Source: Nocardia macrotermitis
GTDB taxonomy: Bacteria > Actinomycetota > Actinomycetes > Mycobacteriales > Mycobacteriaceae
Length of the DNA stretch: 64,000 nucleotides
Direction of reading: 5' to 3'
NCBI RefSeq assembly: GCF_009604405.1
Contig: NZ_WEGK01000004.1
Span: 248,001 to 312,000 of the forward strand
Shown here piece by piece: positions 17,507-25,586 of this stretch. Below the pieces are notes generated by a model that was given only the letters and a program-made list of their open reading frames with translations, was not told where the DNA came from and made no database searches. Within the stretch, counting starts at the first letter, position 1, and each line of letters opens with the position of its first letter. A program made the position numbers and the translations under genes.

Positions 17507-18546
17507 TGGCACGGATACGAGCGATGCGGTCGCGGCTGCCGTCGGTGCCGCTGCCCGGTTTTCTCGGCAACAAATATCTGCGGCTGGGCCTGCTGGCCGC
17601 GGCGATCGTGGTGATCCTGCTGGTGGGCTCGAGTGTGCTGACCCAGACCAAGTTGGGGGACAAGACGATTCACGCCGAATTCCAGCAGGCCGCCGGTCTG
17701 CGGGCGGGCGCGACCGTGGACGTCTCGGGGATCGAGGTGGGTTCGGTGCGCGCGGTCCGGCTCGCCGGGACCAAGGTCGTCGCGGATCTGCGGGTGCGCG
17801 GCGATCTGCGCCTCGGCGCGGACGCCAAGGCCGCGATCAAGATGGAGACCATCCTGGGGCGCCTGCACGTGGATCTCAAGCCTGGCGACGGAAAAGGGCT
17901 GCCGGACAACACCATTCACCTGAACAACACCAGCGTCCCGTACAACCTGGGCAAGGTCATCCGCGATCCGCAGTACAAGCAGTCCTTCGACCGCATCGAG
18001 CAGATCGACCCGAAACAGCTGCGCACGGCCCTGGACACGCTCGACAAGCAGATGGGCAACTCCCCGCAGCTGGCTGTGCAGGCGCTGGACAGCATCGGCG
18101 AACTCGCCAAGGTGATCAACGACCGCAAGGGCGAGGTCGATTCGCTGCTCAAAGGCATGGACACGGTCTCGAAACTGGCCTCGGACAACCAGAACAGCGT
18201 CCTGATGCTGCTCACCCGCGGTGAGGCCATCGGCACGGCCGTGCAGAAGCGACAGGCCCTGCTGAAGAAGCTGCTGGACAATGTCGCGGCGCTGTCGAAG
18301 CTGTTCCAGGACATGGGTCTGGAGAACAACGCCCAACTGGGACAGACGATTCGGGACCTGAACACCATGTCCGAGGGCCTGCAGAAGAACAAGGACAACC
18401 TGGACCGGCTCTACGAGATCATGCCGGTCACGTTGCGGCAGTTCAACAATGTGCTCGGCAACGGCCCGTACGGAGATGTGTACGCGCCGTGGCTGTTCCC
18501 GGACAACTGGCTGTGTTTCGCGCACGCCGTACAGGGGTGCAAGTGA
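17503..18546 (+). CDS. mceC: MceC-type protein
   Basis: About 347 aa, starting at an ATGATG that overlaps the mceB stop, with GGAGGTG just upstream; either ATG could be used. It has an N-terminal membrane anchor (YLRLGLLAAAIVVILLVGSSVL) and an Mce domain (IHAEFQQAAGLRAGATVDVSGIEVGSVRAVRL). A long charged coiled-coil-like segment follows (KQMGNSPQLAV..., KGEVDSLLKGMDTVSKLASDNQ). The end is LCFAHAVQGCK, with two cysteines typical of the group. Part of the same coupled operon. Confidence 0.93.
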   Translation: MMARIRAMRSRLPSVPLPGFLGNKYLRLGLLAAAIVVILLVGSSVLTQTKLGDKTIHAEFQQAAGLRAGATVDVSGIEVGSVRAVRLAGTKVVADLRVRGDLRLGADAKAAIKMETILGRLHVDLKPGDGKGLPDNTIHLNNTSVPYNLGKVIRDPQYKQSFDRIEQIDPKQLRTALDTLDKQMGNSPQLAVQALDSIGELAKVINDRKGEVDSLLKGMDTVSKLASDNQNSVLMLLTRGEAIGTAVQKRQALLKKLLDNVAALSKLFQDMGLENNAQLGQTIRDLNTMSEGLQKNKDNLDRLYEIMPVTLRQFNNVLGNGPYGDVYAPWLFPDNWLCFAHAVQGCK

Positions 18547-19649
18547 TGAGAATTCGCGCACTGGTCAAACTCGCCGCGGTCTGCGCGCTGACCGGACTGG
18601 CCTCGGGATGTTCGCTGCTACCGGGCAGTCTGGGCTCGATGTCGGGCCAGTATCTGGGCTCGCACACGCACATCAGCGCCGATTTCGAGAACGTCGCGGG
18701 ACTGTACGCCGGTAACGAGGTGGACGTGCTGGGCGTCCAGGTCGGCACGGTCGATTCGGTCGAGGCCAAGGGCAGCTACGTCCAGGTGACGATGAGCCTC
18801 GACCAAGGTGTGCAGATTCCGGCGGATGCCATGGCCGCACTGGTGAATCCGCAGCTGATCACCAACCGGCACATCGAATTGTCGCCCGCCTATTCGGGTT
18901 CCGGCCCGGTCATGGCCGACAACGCGCATATTCCGTTGCCGCGCACCAGAACTCCGGTCGAACTCGATCGCATCCTGCAAACCTTCGACCAGCTCGGCTC
19001 GGCCCTCAAAGGTGACAACCAGACCGGCCCGATGGCCAGCCGGGTGCTGTTCCCGCTGCTGAACGGCAACGGGGACAAGCTGCACACCACCCTCGACGCG
19101 TTGTCCTCGGCCTTCCAGACCACCCTGGCGAACAAGGACCAGATCTCCGAGACCATCGTCAAACTCAACGACATCACCCAGGTGATCGCCCAGAACGACA
19201 CCACGGTAAGGGATTTCAGCGGCAAACTCACCGAACTGGTGAATCTGCTCGGCCAGCAGGCGCCCGGTCTGCAGGCCGTGCTGGCCCAACTCGACGCCTT
19301 CGTCACCAACACCTCGTCCGTGGTCGGGCAGAACAAGGATCAACTGGCCGGCGCGCTGAACCGCTTCGTGGCCATCAGCAACCAGATGCGTACCAACGCA
19401 AGGAATCTCACCGAGGTCGTCGACGTCGGCCCGCTGATGTTCCAGAACCTGGCCAATGCGACCAGTACCGAACACCAGGCCCTGCGCCTGCACGGTCTGC
19501 TCGACAAATCCCTGCTCGACGGCGAGGCCCTGTCGACGTTCTGCGAACGGATCCAGATGCGTTCGGACGGCTGCCGCACCGGCAAGATCGAAGATTTCGG
19601 CCCGGATTTCGGGCTCACCGCCGCACTGCTGGGGATCACGAGGAAATGA
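18546..19649 (+). CDS. mceD: MceD-position Mce protein with a lipoprotein signal
   Basis: 367 aa Mce protein, ATG sharing one base with the mceC stop. Its N-terminus MRIRALVKLAAVCALTGLASGCSLLPG is a lipoprotein signal with the acylated Cys near residue 22 instead of the plain anchor usual for MceD. The Mce domain follows (ISADFENVAGLYAGNEVDVLGVQVGTVDSVEAK), then a helical region. The C-terminus has ALSTFCERIQMRSDGCRTG, a Cys pair. The next gene also encodes a lipoprotein, so two adjacent subunits may be outer-leaflet anchored. Confidence 0.9.
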   Translation: MRIRALVKLAAVCALTGLASGCSLLPGSLGSMSGQYLGSHTHISADFENVAGLYAGNEVDVLGVQVGTVDSVEAKGSYVQVTMSLDQGVQIPADAMAALVNPQLITNRHIELSPAYSGSGPVMADNAHIPLPRTRTPVELDRILQTFDQLGSALKGDNQTGPMASRVLFPLLNGNGDKLHTTLDALSSAFQTTLANKDQISETIVKLNDITQVIAQNDTTVRDFSGKLTELVNLLGQQAPGLQAVLAQLDAFVTNTSSVVGQNKDQLAGALNRFVAISNQMRTNARNLTEVVDVGPLMFQNLANATSTEHQALRLHGLLDKSLLDGEALSTFCERIQMRSDGCRTGKIEDFGPDFGLTAALLGITRK

Positions 19650-20899
19650 GACGACACATGCGAGTCCGGGCCGCGGCCGCGCTGGTGAGCGTCGCCGCAC
19701 TGTTCGGCGCGTCGAGTTGCGCGGTCACCGTGCAGAATCTGCCGATGCCCAAACCCGGCATCGGCGGGCCCGGCTACACCCTGCACGCCACGTTCCGCGA
19801 TGCGCTCAATCTGCCCGATCACGCGCACGTGCGGATCGGCGGCAGCGATATCGGCACCGTCACCGCGATCAGCACCACCAATTTCATCGCCGATGTGCAG
19901 ATGCGGATCCGCGACGATATCCGGCTGCCCACCGGCACCACCGTCGAACTGCGCCAGGCCACCCCGCTCGGTGACATGTTCGTCGCGATGACGCTGCCCA
20001 CCGCGGCGCAGGCCGGTCCGGACCTGAAACCCGGCGCCACCATCGGCCTGGATCGCACCGGCACCGCGGCCTCGGTGGAACAGTTGATGATGTCGATCGC
20101 CATGCTGGTCAACGGCGGCGGTATCAATCAGGCCGCGCAGATCACCGCCGAGTTGAATTCCATGTTCGGCGGGCGCGCACCGCAATTGGCGCATCTGCTG
20201 ACCGAATTGACCACGGTGATCACCGATCTGAACAAACGCACCGGCGATATCGACAGCACCCTGAACGGCATGAATTCGCTCACCGGCGAATTGGCCAGGC
20301 ACAAGACCGAACTCGGTGCGGCGGCCGATACCTTCCCGAAACTGCTCGGGCTGTTCAACGAGAACAATCAGCGCATCGTGGACCTGACCACCAAGGTGGC
20401 CACCACGATGGACGCGATGGGTGATTTCACCGACACCACCGGACCGCAATTCCTGAGCCTGTTCGACAGCATTCAGAAATTGATGAACGGATTCACCCAG
20501 ATGGGCGACAATTTCACCCAGGCGCTGAGCGAATTGCACGCCATGTATCCGCCGCTGATGGCGAGTCTGCGCGGGCCGGTGCTGGCGGTCGCGGCCACGG
20601 TGTCCTATCTGAGCGTCGGGGCGCTGACCGATCCGAAGGGCAGCCGCTGGCCCGAGGTCGGTGATGTGCCCGCGTTCATCGGCAGTCTCGCGCAGGTATT
20701 GGCGAAGGTGTTCGGCCGGGTCACCAGTCCGCCGCAACCGGTTCCCGGAATACCTTCCGGCACAAAGAATCCGGCATTCGTCCCCGGGGTGCCCTCGGCC
20801 ACGACGAGTCCCGCGATACCCGGAACCTCGCCGAGCACGACGAATCCCGCTCTCCCAGCACCGATTCCGGGCGTGCCCGCGCAGGGAGGTGCGCGATGA
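19646..20899 (+). CDS. mceE: MceE-type lipoprotein (LprN-like)
   Basis: 417 aa, ATG overlapping the mceD stop by four bases. The signal peptide ends LFGASSCAV with the lipid-modified Cys near residue 28. The Mce domain runs about 45-125 (YTLHATFRDALNLPDHAHVRIGGSDIGTVTAIS). A helical body follows, then a low-complexity tail of Pro/Ser/Thr repeats around PGIPSGTKNPAFVPGVPSATTSP. This is the normal lipoprotein position in mce operons. The tail may span the cell wall. Confidence 0.92.
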   Translation: MRRHMRVRAAAALVSVAALFGASSCAVTVQNLPMPKPGIGGPGYTLHATFRDALNLPDHAHVRIGGSDIGTVTAISTTNFIADVQMRIRDDIRLPTGTTVELRQATPLGDMFVAMTLPTAAQAGPDLKPGATIGLDRTGTAASVEQLMMSIAMLVNGGGINQAAQITAELNSMFGGRAPQLAHLLTELTTVITDLNKRTGDIDSTLNGMNSLTGELARHKTELGAAADTFPKLLGLFNENNQRIVDLTTKVATTMDAMGDFTDTTGPQFLSLFDSIQKLMNGFTQMGDNFTQALSELHAMYPPLMASLRGPVLAVAATVSYLSVGALTDPKGSRWPEVGDVPAFIGSLAQVLAKVFGRVTSPPQPVPGIPSGTKNPAFVPGVPSATTSPAIPGTSPSTTNPALPAPIPGVPAQGGAR

Positions 20900-22071
20900 A
20901 TCCACCGCTGTGGCAGTGGCTGGTACGCAAACGCATCACCCTGGCCAATATCGGGTTGGTCCTGGTGCTGATCCTGGGCTGCGGATATCTGGGCCGGGAA
21001 GTGTTGCGGTTCAACCCGTTCGCGCGCGACTTCCACGTGACCGTGGATCTGGCGAACTCCGGCGGGCTGCTACCCGGTGACGACGTCACCTTCCGCGGCA
21101 CCCGCGTCGGCAAGGTGAGCGAGGTGCGCGTCGCGGGCGACGGGATCGCCGCGGTCGCCGCCATCGACGCGGGCACGAAGATCCCGGTCGGCGGCGTCGT
21201 GCACATCGGCCGGTTGTCCGCGGCCGGTGAGCAGTACCTGGACTTCCGCCCCGACGCCGACACCGGCCCCTACCTGACCGACGGCGCGCGGATCGAACGC
21301 GCCCGCACCAGCGTGCCCGTCCCGATCCAGGACGTGCTCACCGATATGAGCGGCCTGATCAGCGGTATGAATCCGGACCGGCTGGACGTGGTGATCAACG
21401 AGCTGGACAAGGCGCTGGCCGGCGGCCCGGACAAGATGCGCAATATGATCGCCGGGCTCAGCGAGGCCATGGCCGGCCTGACCAATCTGCTGCCGCAGAC
21501 CCGTCAGCTGATCGAGAACCTCGAGGTCATCGCCGACACCACCCAGCACGCGCAACCCGATCTGGGCACCCTCACCGCCCGCGGCACCGCGCTGTTCCAG
21601 CAGGCCACCGCGGCCGACGCGGAGATCCGCAAACTGCTCGACCAGGGTCCGGACGAGCTGGCCACCCTGGGCGGGGTCGTCGCGCAGAACCAGGATCCGA
21701 TGACCGATCTGGTGACCAACTTCGTCGCCATCACCAAGGCCGCCAAACTGCGGCAGCCCGCCATCGAGGCGCTGTTTCCCGCACTCCGCCAAGGCATCGC
21801 GGCCCTGGGCGTCCCGGCGCACGACGGCAGCTACCACACCCTCGTCGATCCCTGGCCCCGCCCGACCTGCGACTACAAGACGATCCCGCTGGTCCCGACG
21901 AACGTCGCCGACACCCGGGTCCGGCTCTACAACTACTGCGTGACCGACAACCCGGCCCTGCAGGTGCGCGGTTCGGCCAACGCTCCGCGCCCCAACGTCC
22001 CGAACAACGGCTCCGGCCCGCCCCCGGATGTCACCGGTAACGAGCTGTCCCGACCCATCTCCGGCAACTGA
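20896..22071 (+). CDS. mceF: MceF-type protein
   Basis: 391 aa, four-base overlap with mceE. It has an N-terminal anchor (ITLANIGLVLVLILGCGYLG) and an Mce domain (FHVTVDLANSGGLLPGDDVTFRGTRVGKVSEVRV). A helical region with NMIAGLSEAMAGLTNLLPQTRQLIENLEVIADTT follows. The C-terminus has two cysteines (PTCDYKTIPL and YNYCVTDN) and a short disordered tail. It completes the six-member Mce set A-F. Confidence 0.93.
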   Translation: MNPPLWQWLVRKRITLANIGLVLVLILGCGYLGREVLRFNPFARDFHVTVDLANSGGLLPGDDVTFRGTRVGKVSEVRVAGDGIAAVAAIDAGTKIPVGGVVHIGRLSAAGEQYLDFRPDADTGPYLTDGARIERARTSVPVPIQDVLTDMSGLISGMNPDRLDVVINELDKALAGGPDKMRNMIAGLSEAMAGLTNLLPQTRQLIENLEVIADTTQHAQPDLGTLTARGTALFQQATAADAEIRKLLDQGPDELATLGGVVAQNQDPMTDLVTNFVAITKAAKLRQPAIEALFPALRQGIAALGVPAHDGSYHTLVDPWPRPTCDYKTIPLVPTNVADTRVRLYNYCVTDNPALQVRGSANAPRPNVPNNGSGPPPDVTGNELSRPISGN

Positions 22072-22088
22072 GTGAGGAGCCGAACCCC

Positions 22089-23087
22089 ATGAGCGACAAG
22101 GTAACCGATTCCGCGGACGCCGAATCCGACGACGCCGCACCGGCGATCACCGAGCAGGTCGGTGCGTCCGAAACCAGCGCTGCCACGGCGGATTCCGAGT
22201 CCCACGCCGCCGCACCGGCGGTCACCGGGCAGGTCGACGCATCCGAAACCAGCGCTGCCACGGCGGATTCCGATGCCACGGCCCCGGCGGACTCCGAGTC
22301 CACAGCGGAATCCGCCACCGCATCGACTGCCGCCGAATCGAACGCCACCGCATCGAACGACGCCGTATCGACTGCCACCGCATCGAACGACGCTTTATCG
22401 ACTGCCACCGCATCGGGCACCACCGAATCGGACACCACCGCGTCCAACGCCACCACGTCCAACGGAACGGACTCCGGGACAGCCGAATCCACCCCCACCG
22501 ACGACACCGCGGACTCCCCGTCCGACCCCGACGGCAACACACCCCGGACACGCCGAATCCGCGCTCCGCGGTTCGGCCGCACCACCCGTATCGCGGTATC
22601 CTCTGTCGTCGCAATCCTTTTCATTGCGGCGGTCGCGTCGAGTGTCTACTTCTACCTACAGAACGAGCACAACGAGGCGACCCTCACGGCGCAGGCACAG
22701 GCACGCGACGTCGCCTGCAAGTACGGCCCGACACTGGCCACGTACGACTCGAAACACCTGGACACGTATTTCCAGGCCGTGCTCGCGGGCGCGACCGGGG
22801 ATTGGCGCAAGCAATTCGACACGACCAGTAAGGACCTGCGTGACGTGCTGATGAAGGGCGAGGTGACCACCACGGTGAGCGACACCCAGTGCGCGATCGT
22901 CTCCGGCGACACCACCTCCGCGCAGGCCGTCGTGGTGGTCGGACAGACCATCACCAGCCTCGGTACGCAGGGCAAACCCGAACCGGGACAGCTGTCGCTG
23001 TCGATGCGGCTGGAGAAGGACGGCGACCGCTGGCTGGTGAACAAGGTCGGCTCCCCACTCGCGGCGGTGCCCGGTTCCCAGCCCTAG
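22089..23087 (+). CDS. Mce-associated membrane protein with a long disordered N-terminus
   Basis: 332 aa. Residues 1-155 are a low-complexity Ser/Thr/Ala/Asp region that includes a 25-residue tandem repeat and several TATASNDA-type units. A basic stretch RTRRIRAPRFGRTTR is followed by one membrane helix (about 165-188). The extracytoplasmic domain looks like the Mce-associated protein fold (DVACKYGPTLATYDSKHLDTYFQAVLAGATGDWRKQF, WLVNKVGSP). It starts 17 bases after mceF and ends the operon. Such proteins are thought to stabilise the Mce complex; the cytosolic tail here is unusually long. Confidence 0.88.
   Translation: MSDKVTDSADAESDDAAPAITEQVGASETSAATADSESHAAAPAVTGQVDASETSAATADSDATAPADSESTAESATASTAAESNATASNDAVSTATASNDALSTATASGTTESDTTASNATTSNGTDSGTAESTPTDDTADSPSDPDGNTPRTRRIRAPRFGRTTRIAVSSVVAILFIAAVASSVYFYLQNEHNEATLTAQAQARDVACKYGPTLATYDSKHLDTYFQAVLAGATGDWRKQFDTTSKDLRDVLMKGEVTTTVSDTQCAIVSGDTTSAQAVVVVGQTITSLGTQGKPEPGQLSLSMRLEKDGDRWLVNKVGSPLAAVPGSQP
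22134..22273 (+). repeat. 75-bp-period direct repeat inside the Mce-associated gene
   Basis: Two copies of a 65-base block, at 22134-22198 and 22209-22273, differ at only a few positions and keep the reading frame (25 codons per period). Each encodes AAPA(I/V)T(E/G)QV(G/D)ASETSAATADS. Shorter CACCGCATCGAACGACGC-type units follow to about 22430. This is a recent in-frame expansion of a disordered segment. Confidence 0.85.
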
Positions 23088-23089
23088 CC

Positions 23090-23103
23090 CGGTATCGATA
23101 CCG
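23090..23103. promoter_or_regulatory. 14-bp perfect palindrome upstream of the TetR gene
   Basis: CGGTATCGATACCG begins two bases after the stop of the last mce-operon gene and 170 bases before the double-TetR regulator. It has perfect dyad symmetry with no loop and no T-tract, so it fits a repressor operator better than a terminator. It could be the autoregulatory site of the downstream regulator; that assignment is inference. Confidence 0.4.
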
Positions 23104-23273
23104 CAACCGTCGGTAACACAGGAAGGCGGCAAATCGCCTGCTGGCTACCATGGCGATCATGAACATTCCGGGAACGCCACGGCGGTGAACCCACCGCACC
23201 GGCATCCCGCCAGTCGCGTGCGCACACCGAAATCCGGCGCGCGCACGCCGTCACCGAAAGACAGGCCAGCACT

Positions 23274-24524
23274 GTGAGCCGAGGTCAGCGCGATACCGCG
23301 CACTCAGCAGAGGTATCGACGACCGGAAAGCCCGACCGGGTGATCCGCCGTCGCCCGAAGAATCGCCGCGCGCAGATCGCGGCGACCTCGGCCGCTGCCT
23401 TCGGTTCCCTCGGCTACCACGGCGTCAGCATGGAGGACATCGCCTCGCGCCTGGGCATCTCCTCCGCGGCCCTGTACCGGCACTACCCGAGCAAATACGC
23501 GCTGTTCCGCGAGGAGTTGCTGCGGCTGAGCGCGGCCACCGTCGTCACCGTCACGCTGCCCGAGGAGGCGGTGGACTGGAGTGCGGAGCGGCGGCTGGGC
23601 CACGTCATCGATTCGATGATCGCCGACGCCATCGCCAATCGCCCCACGGTCGCGCTGACCCGCTGGGAACGGCGCTATCTGGACGACACCGACCGCGAAA
23701 CCCTCGACGAGCAGTTCCGCACCTCGATCGCGGTGGTGCGCCGGTTGATCGACGAGCTCCGCCCGGAGTTGGGCAGCCGCGACAGCCTGGTCCGCTCGGT
23801 GACGCTGTTCAGCCTGATCAGCAGTATCGGCGACCATCACGCCGCGCTGCCGATGAAACCGCTGACGGCCGTGCTGAATTCGGCCGCGTGGGCGGTGGTG
23901 CGCGCGGATCTGCCCGAGCCCCAACTGGATCCGCGCACCCCGCGCGCGGTGGAGATCCCGCAGTCGTTCAAACACGAAGTGCTGCTGCGCAAAGCGGTCG
24001 AGCTGTTCCACGAACGCGGCTATCCGAACGTCAGCGTCGAGGACATCGCGACGGCCGCGGAACTGTCGGCGGCCTCGGCGGTGTACCGCTACTACCGCAG
24101 CAAGAGCGATCTGCTGGCGGCGGCGTTCCGGCGGGCGGCCGATCGGATGGCGAGCGCGATCGGTCCGGCGACCGCGTCCTCGACCACTCCGGCCGAGACG
24201 CTCTCGAAACTGATCGATCTGTACGTCGCGGGCTGTTTCGCCGAGCGGGACCTGACCTTCGTGTACTACGCGGAATTCGGGCACGTGCCCGCCGAGGAGC
24301 GCACGATGTTGCGCAACGTCCAGCGGCTGATCGTGGCCGAATGGGTGAACCTGCTGGTGGAGGTCCGGCCGGAGCTGTCCCAGGGCCAGGCCCGGATCCT
24401 GGTGCAGGCCGCGTTCAGCCTCGTGGTCGACCTGGGCCGCGTCTTCGGCGAGGACGATCGGATCTGCCCGAAGGATCGGGTGATCAGCCTGCTCGAGGTC
24501 GTGCTGTTCGGCGCGGCGCGCTGA
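23274..24524 (+). CDS. TetR-family regulator with two tandem TetR units
   Basis: 416 aa, about twice the usual TetR length. The first helix-turn-helix is at about residues 32-80 (RRAQIAATSAAAFGSLGYHGVSMEDIASRLGISSAALYRHYPSKYALF). A second complete one lies at about 235-285 (LLRKAVELFHERGYPNVSVEDIATAAELSAASAVYRYYRSKSDLL), and each has its own helical ligand or dimer domain. It starts with GTG and lies downstream of the mce operon on the same strand, separated by 186 bases. It may regulate that operon or itself. A single chain with two DNA-binding heads could bind a single palindrome as a pseudo-dimer. Confidence 0.9.
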   Translation: MSRGQRDTAHSAEVSTTGKPDRVIRRRPKNRRAQIAATSAAAFGSLGYHGVSMEDIASRLGISSAALYRHYPSKYALFREELLRLSAATVVTVTLPEEAVDWSAERRLGHVIDSMIADAIANRPTVALTRWERRYLDDTDRETLDEQFRTSIAVVRRLIDELRPELGSRDSLVRSVTLFSLISSIGDHHAALPMKPLTAVLNSAAWAVVRADLPEPQLDPRTPRAVEIPQSFKHEVLLRKAVELFHERGYPNVSVEDIATAAELSAASAVYRYYRSKSDLLAAAFRRAADRMASAIGPATASSTTPAETLSKLIDLYVAGCFAERDLTFVYYAEFGHVPAEERTMLRNVQRLIVAEWVNLLVEVRPELSQGQARILVQAAFSLVVDLGRVFGEDDRICPKDRVISLLEVVLFGAAR

Positions 24525-24539
24525 TTCCCTTGCGCGCGT

Positions 24540-25190
24540 TCAGGATCCGTAGCGCGGCCAGGGGTAGAACGCTAGGTGCAGCAGCAGGATCACCAGCAGC
24601 GCGAGGATGATCGCGGCGACCGGGTGCGCGCGGCGTTCCAGATAGCCGATGGTGCGAAACAGCGTGGGGAACGGCACTTCTCGCGCAAAGAACATCGCCA
24701 GCACGCTGGGCACGATCACCCACAGCACCGCGATGAGCCCGTAGAGCACGTACGCGCCGGCGTAGGTACCCGGATGCAGCGGCCGGGCCCCGGCCGCCAC
24801 GACCAGCCCGACCACGAGTCCGGCGATCGCCACCACCAGATACCACCCCATCCCGGCGGACCGCACCGCCTCGGCGTCCCGGGTGGCCCGCCCGTTGACC
24901 GTCGTCTGCTGCCCCGGCACGATCCGCGGCCGCGCCGGATGCGAAAGCAACTGCGGCACCGCGTAATACCCGAGCACGACGATCACGAACACCACCACCA
25001 GCCGCACCCACGAATGCGCCGCCTCGAGATGCCCGACCGTCGCCGAGATCGTCGGCCAATCCCCCACCCCGAACACCGAAGCCAACTCCGGCCCCGCGAT
25101 GGCCAGCGCCGCCAACCCCCACATCAGATACCCCCAATACTCCGCCGACCACCCCCGAACAGCCGGCACATCGACCCCAACCTCACTCAT
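24540..25190 (-). CDS. Multi-pass membrane protein, unknown function
   Basis: 216 aa with about five predicted membrane helices (near residues 20-42, 60-82, 110-130, 140-170, 185-210). The start at 25190 was chosen over the much longer frame because the upstream extension is Arg/Gly/Trp-rich nonsense and a GGGGGT lies before this ATG. The C-terminus ends FYPWPRYGS. No family is recognised. It is convergent with the TetR gene (15 bases apart). Confidence 0.75.
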   Translation of the reverse strand: MSEVGVDVPAVRGWSAEYWGYLMWGLAALAIAGPELASVFGVGDWPTISATVGHLEAAHSWVRLVVVFVIVVLGYYAVPQLLSHPARPRIVPGQQTTVNGRATRDAEAVRSAGMGWYLVVAIAGLVVGLVVAAGARPLHPGTYAGAYVLYGLIAVLWVIVPSVLAMFFAREVPFPTLFRTIGYLERRAHPVAAIILALLVILLLHLAFYPWPRYGS

Positions 25191-25286
25191 ACCCCCGGTG
25201 TACCACCGCCCACCCCCGACCACACCACCCCACCCACATCGGATGCCACACCGACACCACCCCGCAACCTCCCGCCCCCGAACCCA

Positions 25287-25324
25287 TTGCGGCCGAGCCC
25301 CGACAACACAGGACTCGGCCGCAA
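25287..25324. repeat. 11-bp perfect inverted repeat (hairpin)
   Basis: TTGCGGCCGAG at 25287-25297 is exactly complementary to CTCGGCCGCAA at 25314-25324, with a 16-base loop. The right arm is the first half of the 20-base repeat unit. There is no U-tract on either side. It lies inside the untranslated stretch, so it may be a processing or terminator-like structure, or part of a REP-like element. Confidence 0.6.
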
Positions 25325-25582
25325 CACATCTCGAAATCCGCCCCGACGCACGGACCTCCCGGCAGCTCACCCACACTCCGTCGACGGGCATCCCGTCCGA
25401 CCACCTCAGAGTCAGCCCCGAGACCTCCGGCCCTCGACGAGGCCCTAGGTCACCTGCCCATACGACATCACCTCCGGTCATCAGACCGCTGCCGCAACAC
25501 ATCTCGACAGGCAGGCTGACCCGCAGTCACCGGATGTAGTCCGCAGCCCAGGCCCACTCAGCCTCGGCCGCAACACATCTCG
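25314..25582. repeat. Three copies of a CTCGGCCGCAACACATCTCG element
   Basis: The identical 20-mer occurs at 25314-25333 and 25563-25582. A third copy with the shared 16-base core GCCGCAACACATCTCG lies at 25491-25506. Spacings between cores are 173 and 76 bases. The last copy sits only four bases from the stop of the downstream glycosyltransferase gene. All are in the same orientation. A relaxed relative may exist at 11012-11027. The role is unknown. Confidence 0.7.
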
Positions 25583-25586
25583 CTGT

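Larger units (their letters stand above)
25191..25586. other. Gene-free stretch carrying a short interspersed repeat family
   Basis: About 395 bases between two minus-strand genes. No gene is supported; open frames on both strands are Arg/Pro/His-rich. It contains three copies of a GCCGCAACACATCTCG core and one strong hairpin, listed separately. Anything transcribed here would be the leader of the 24540-25190 gene. Confidence 0.5.
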
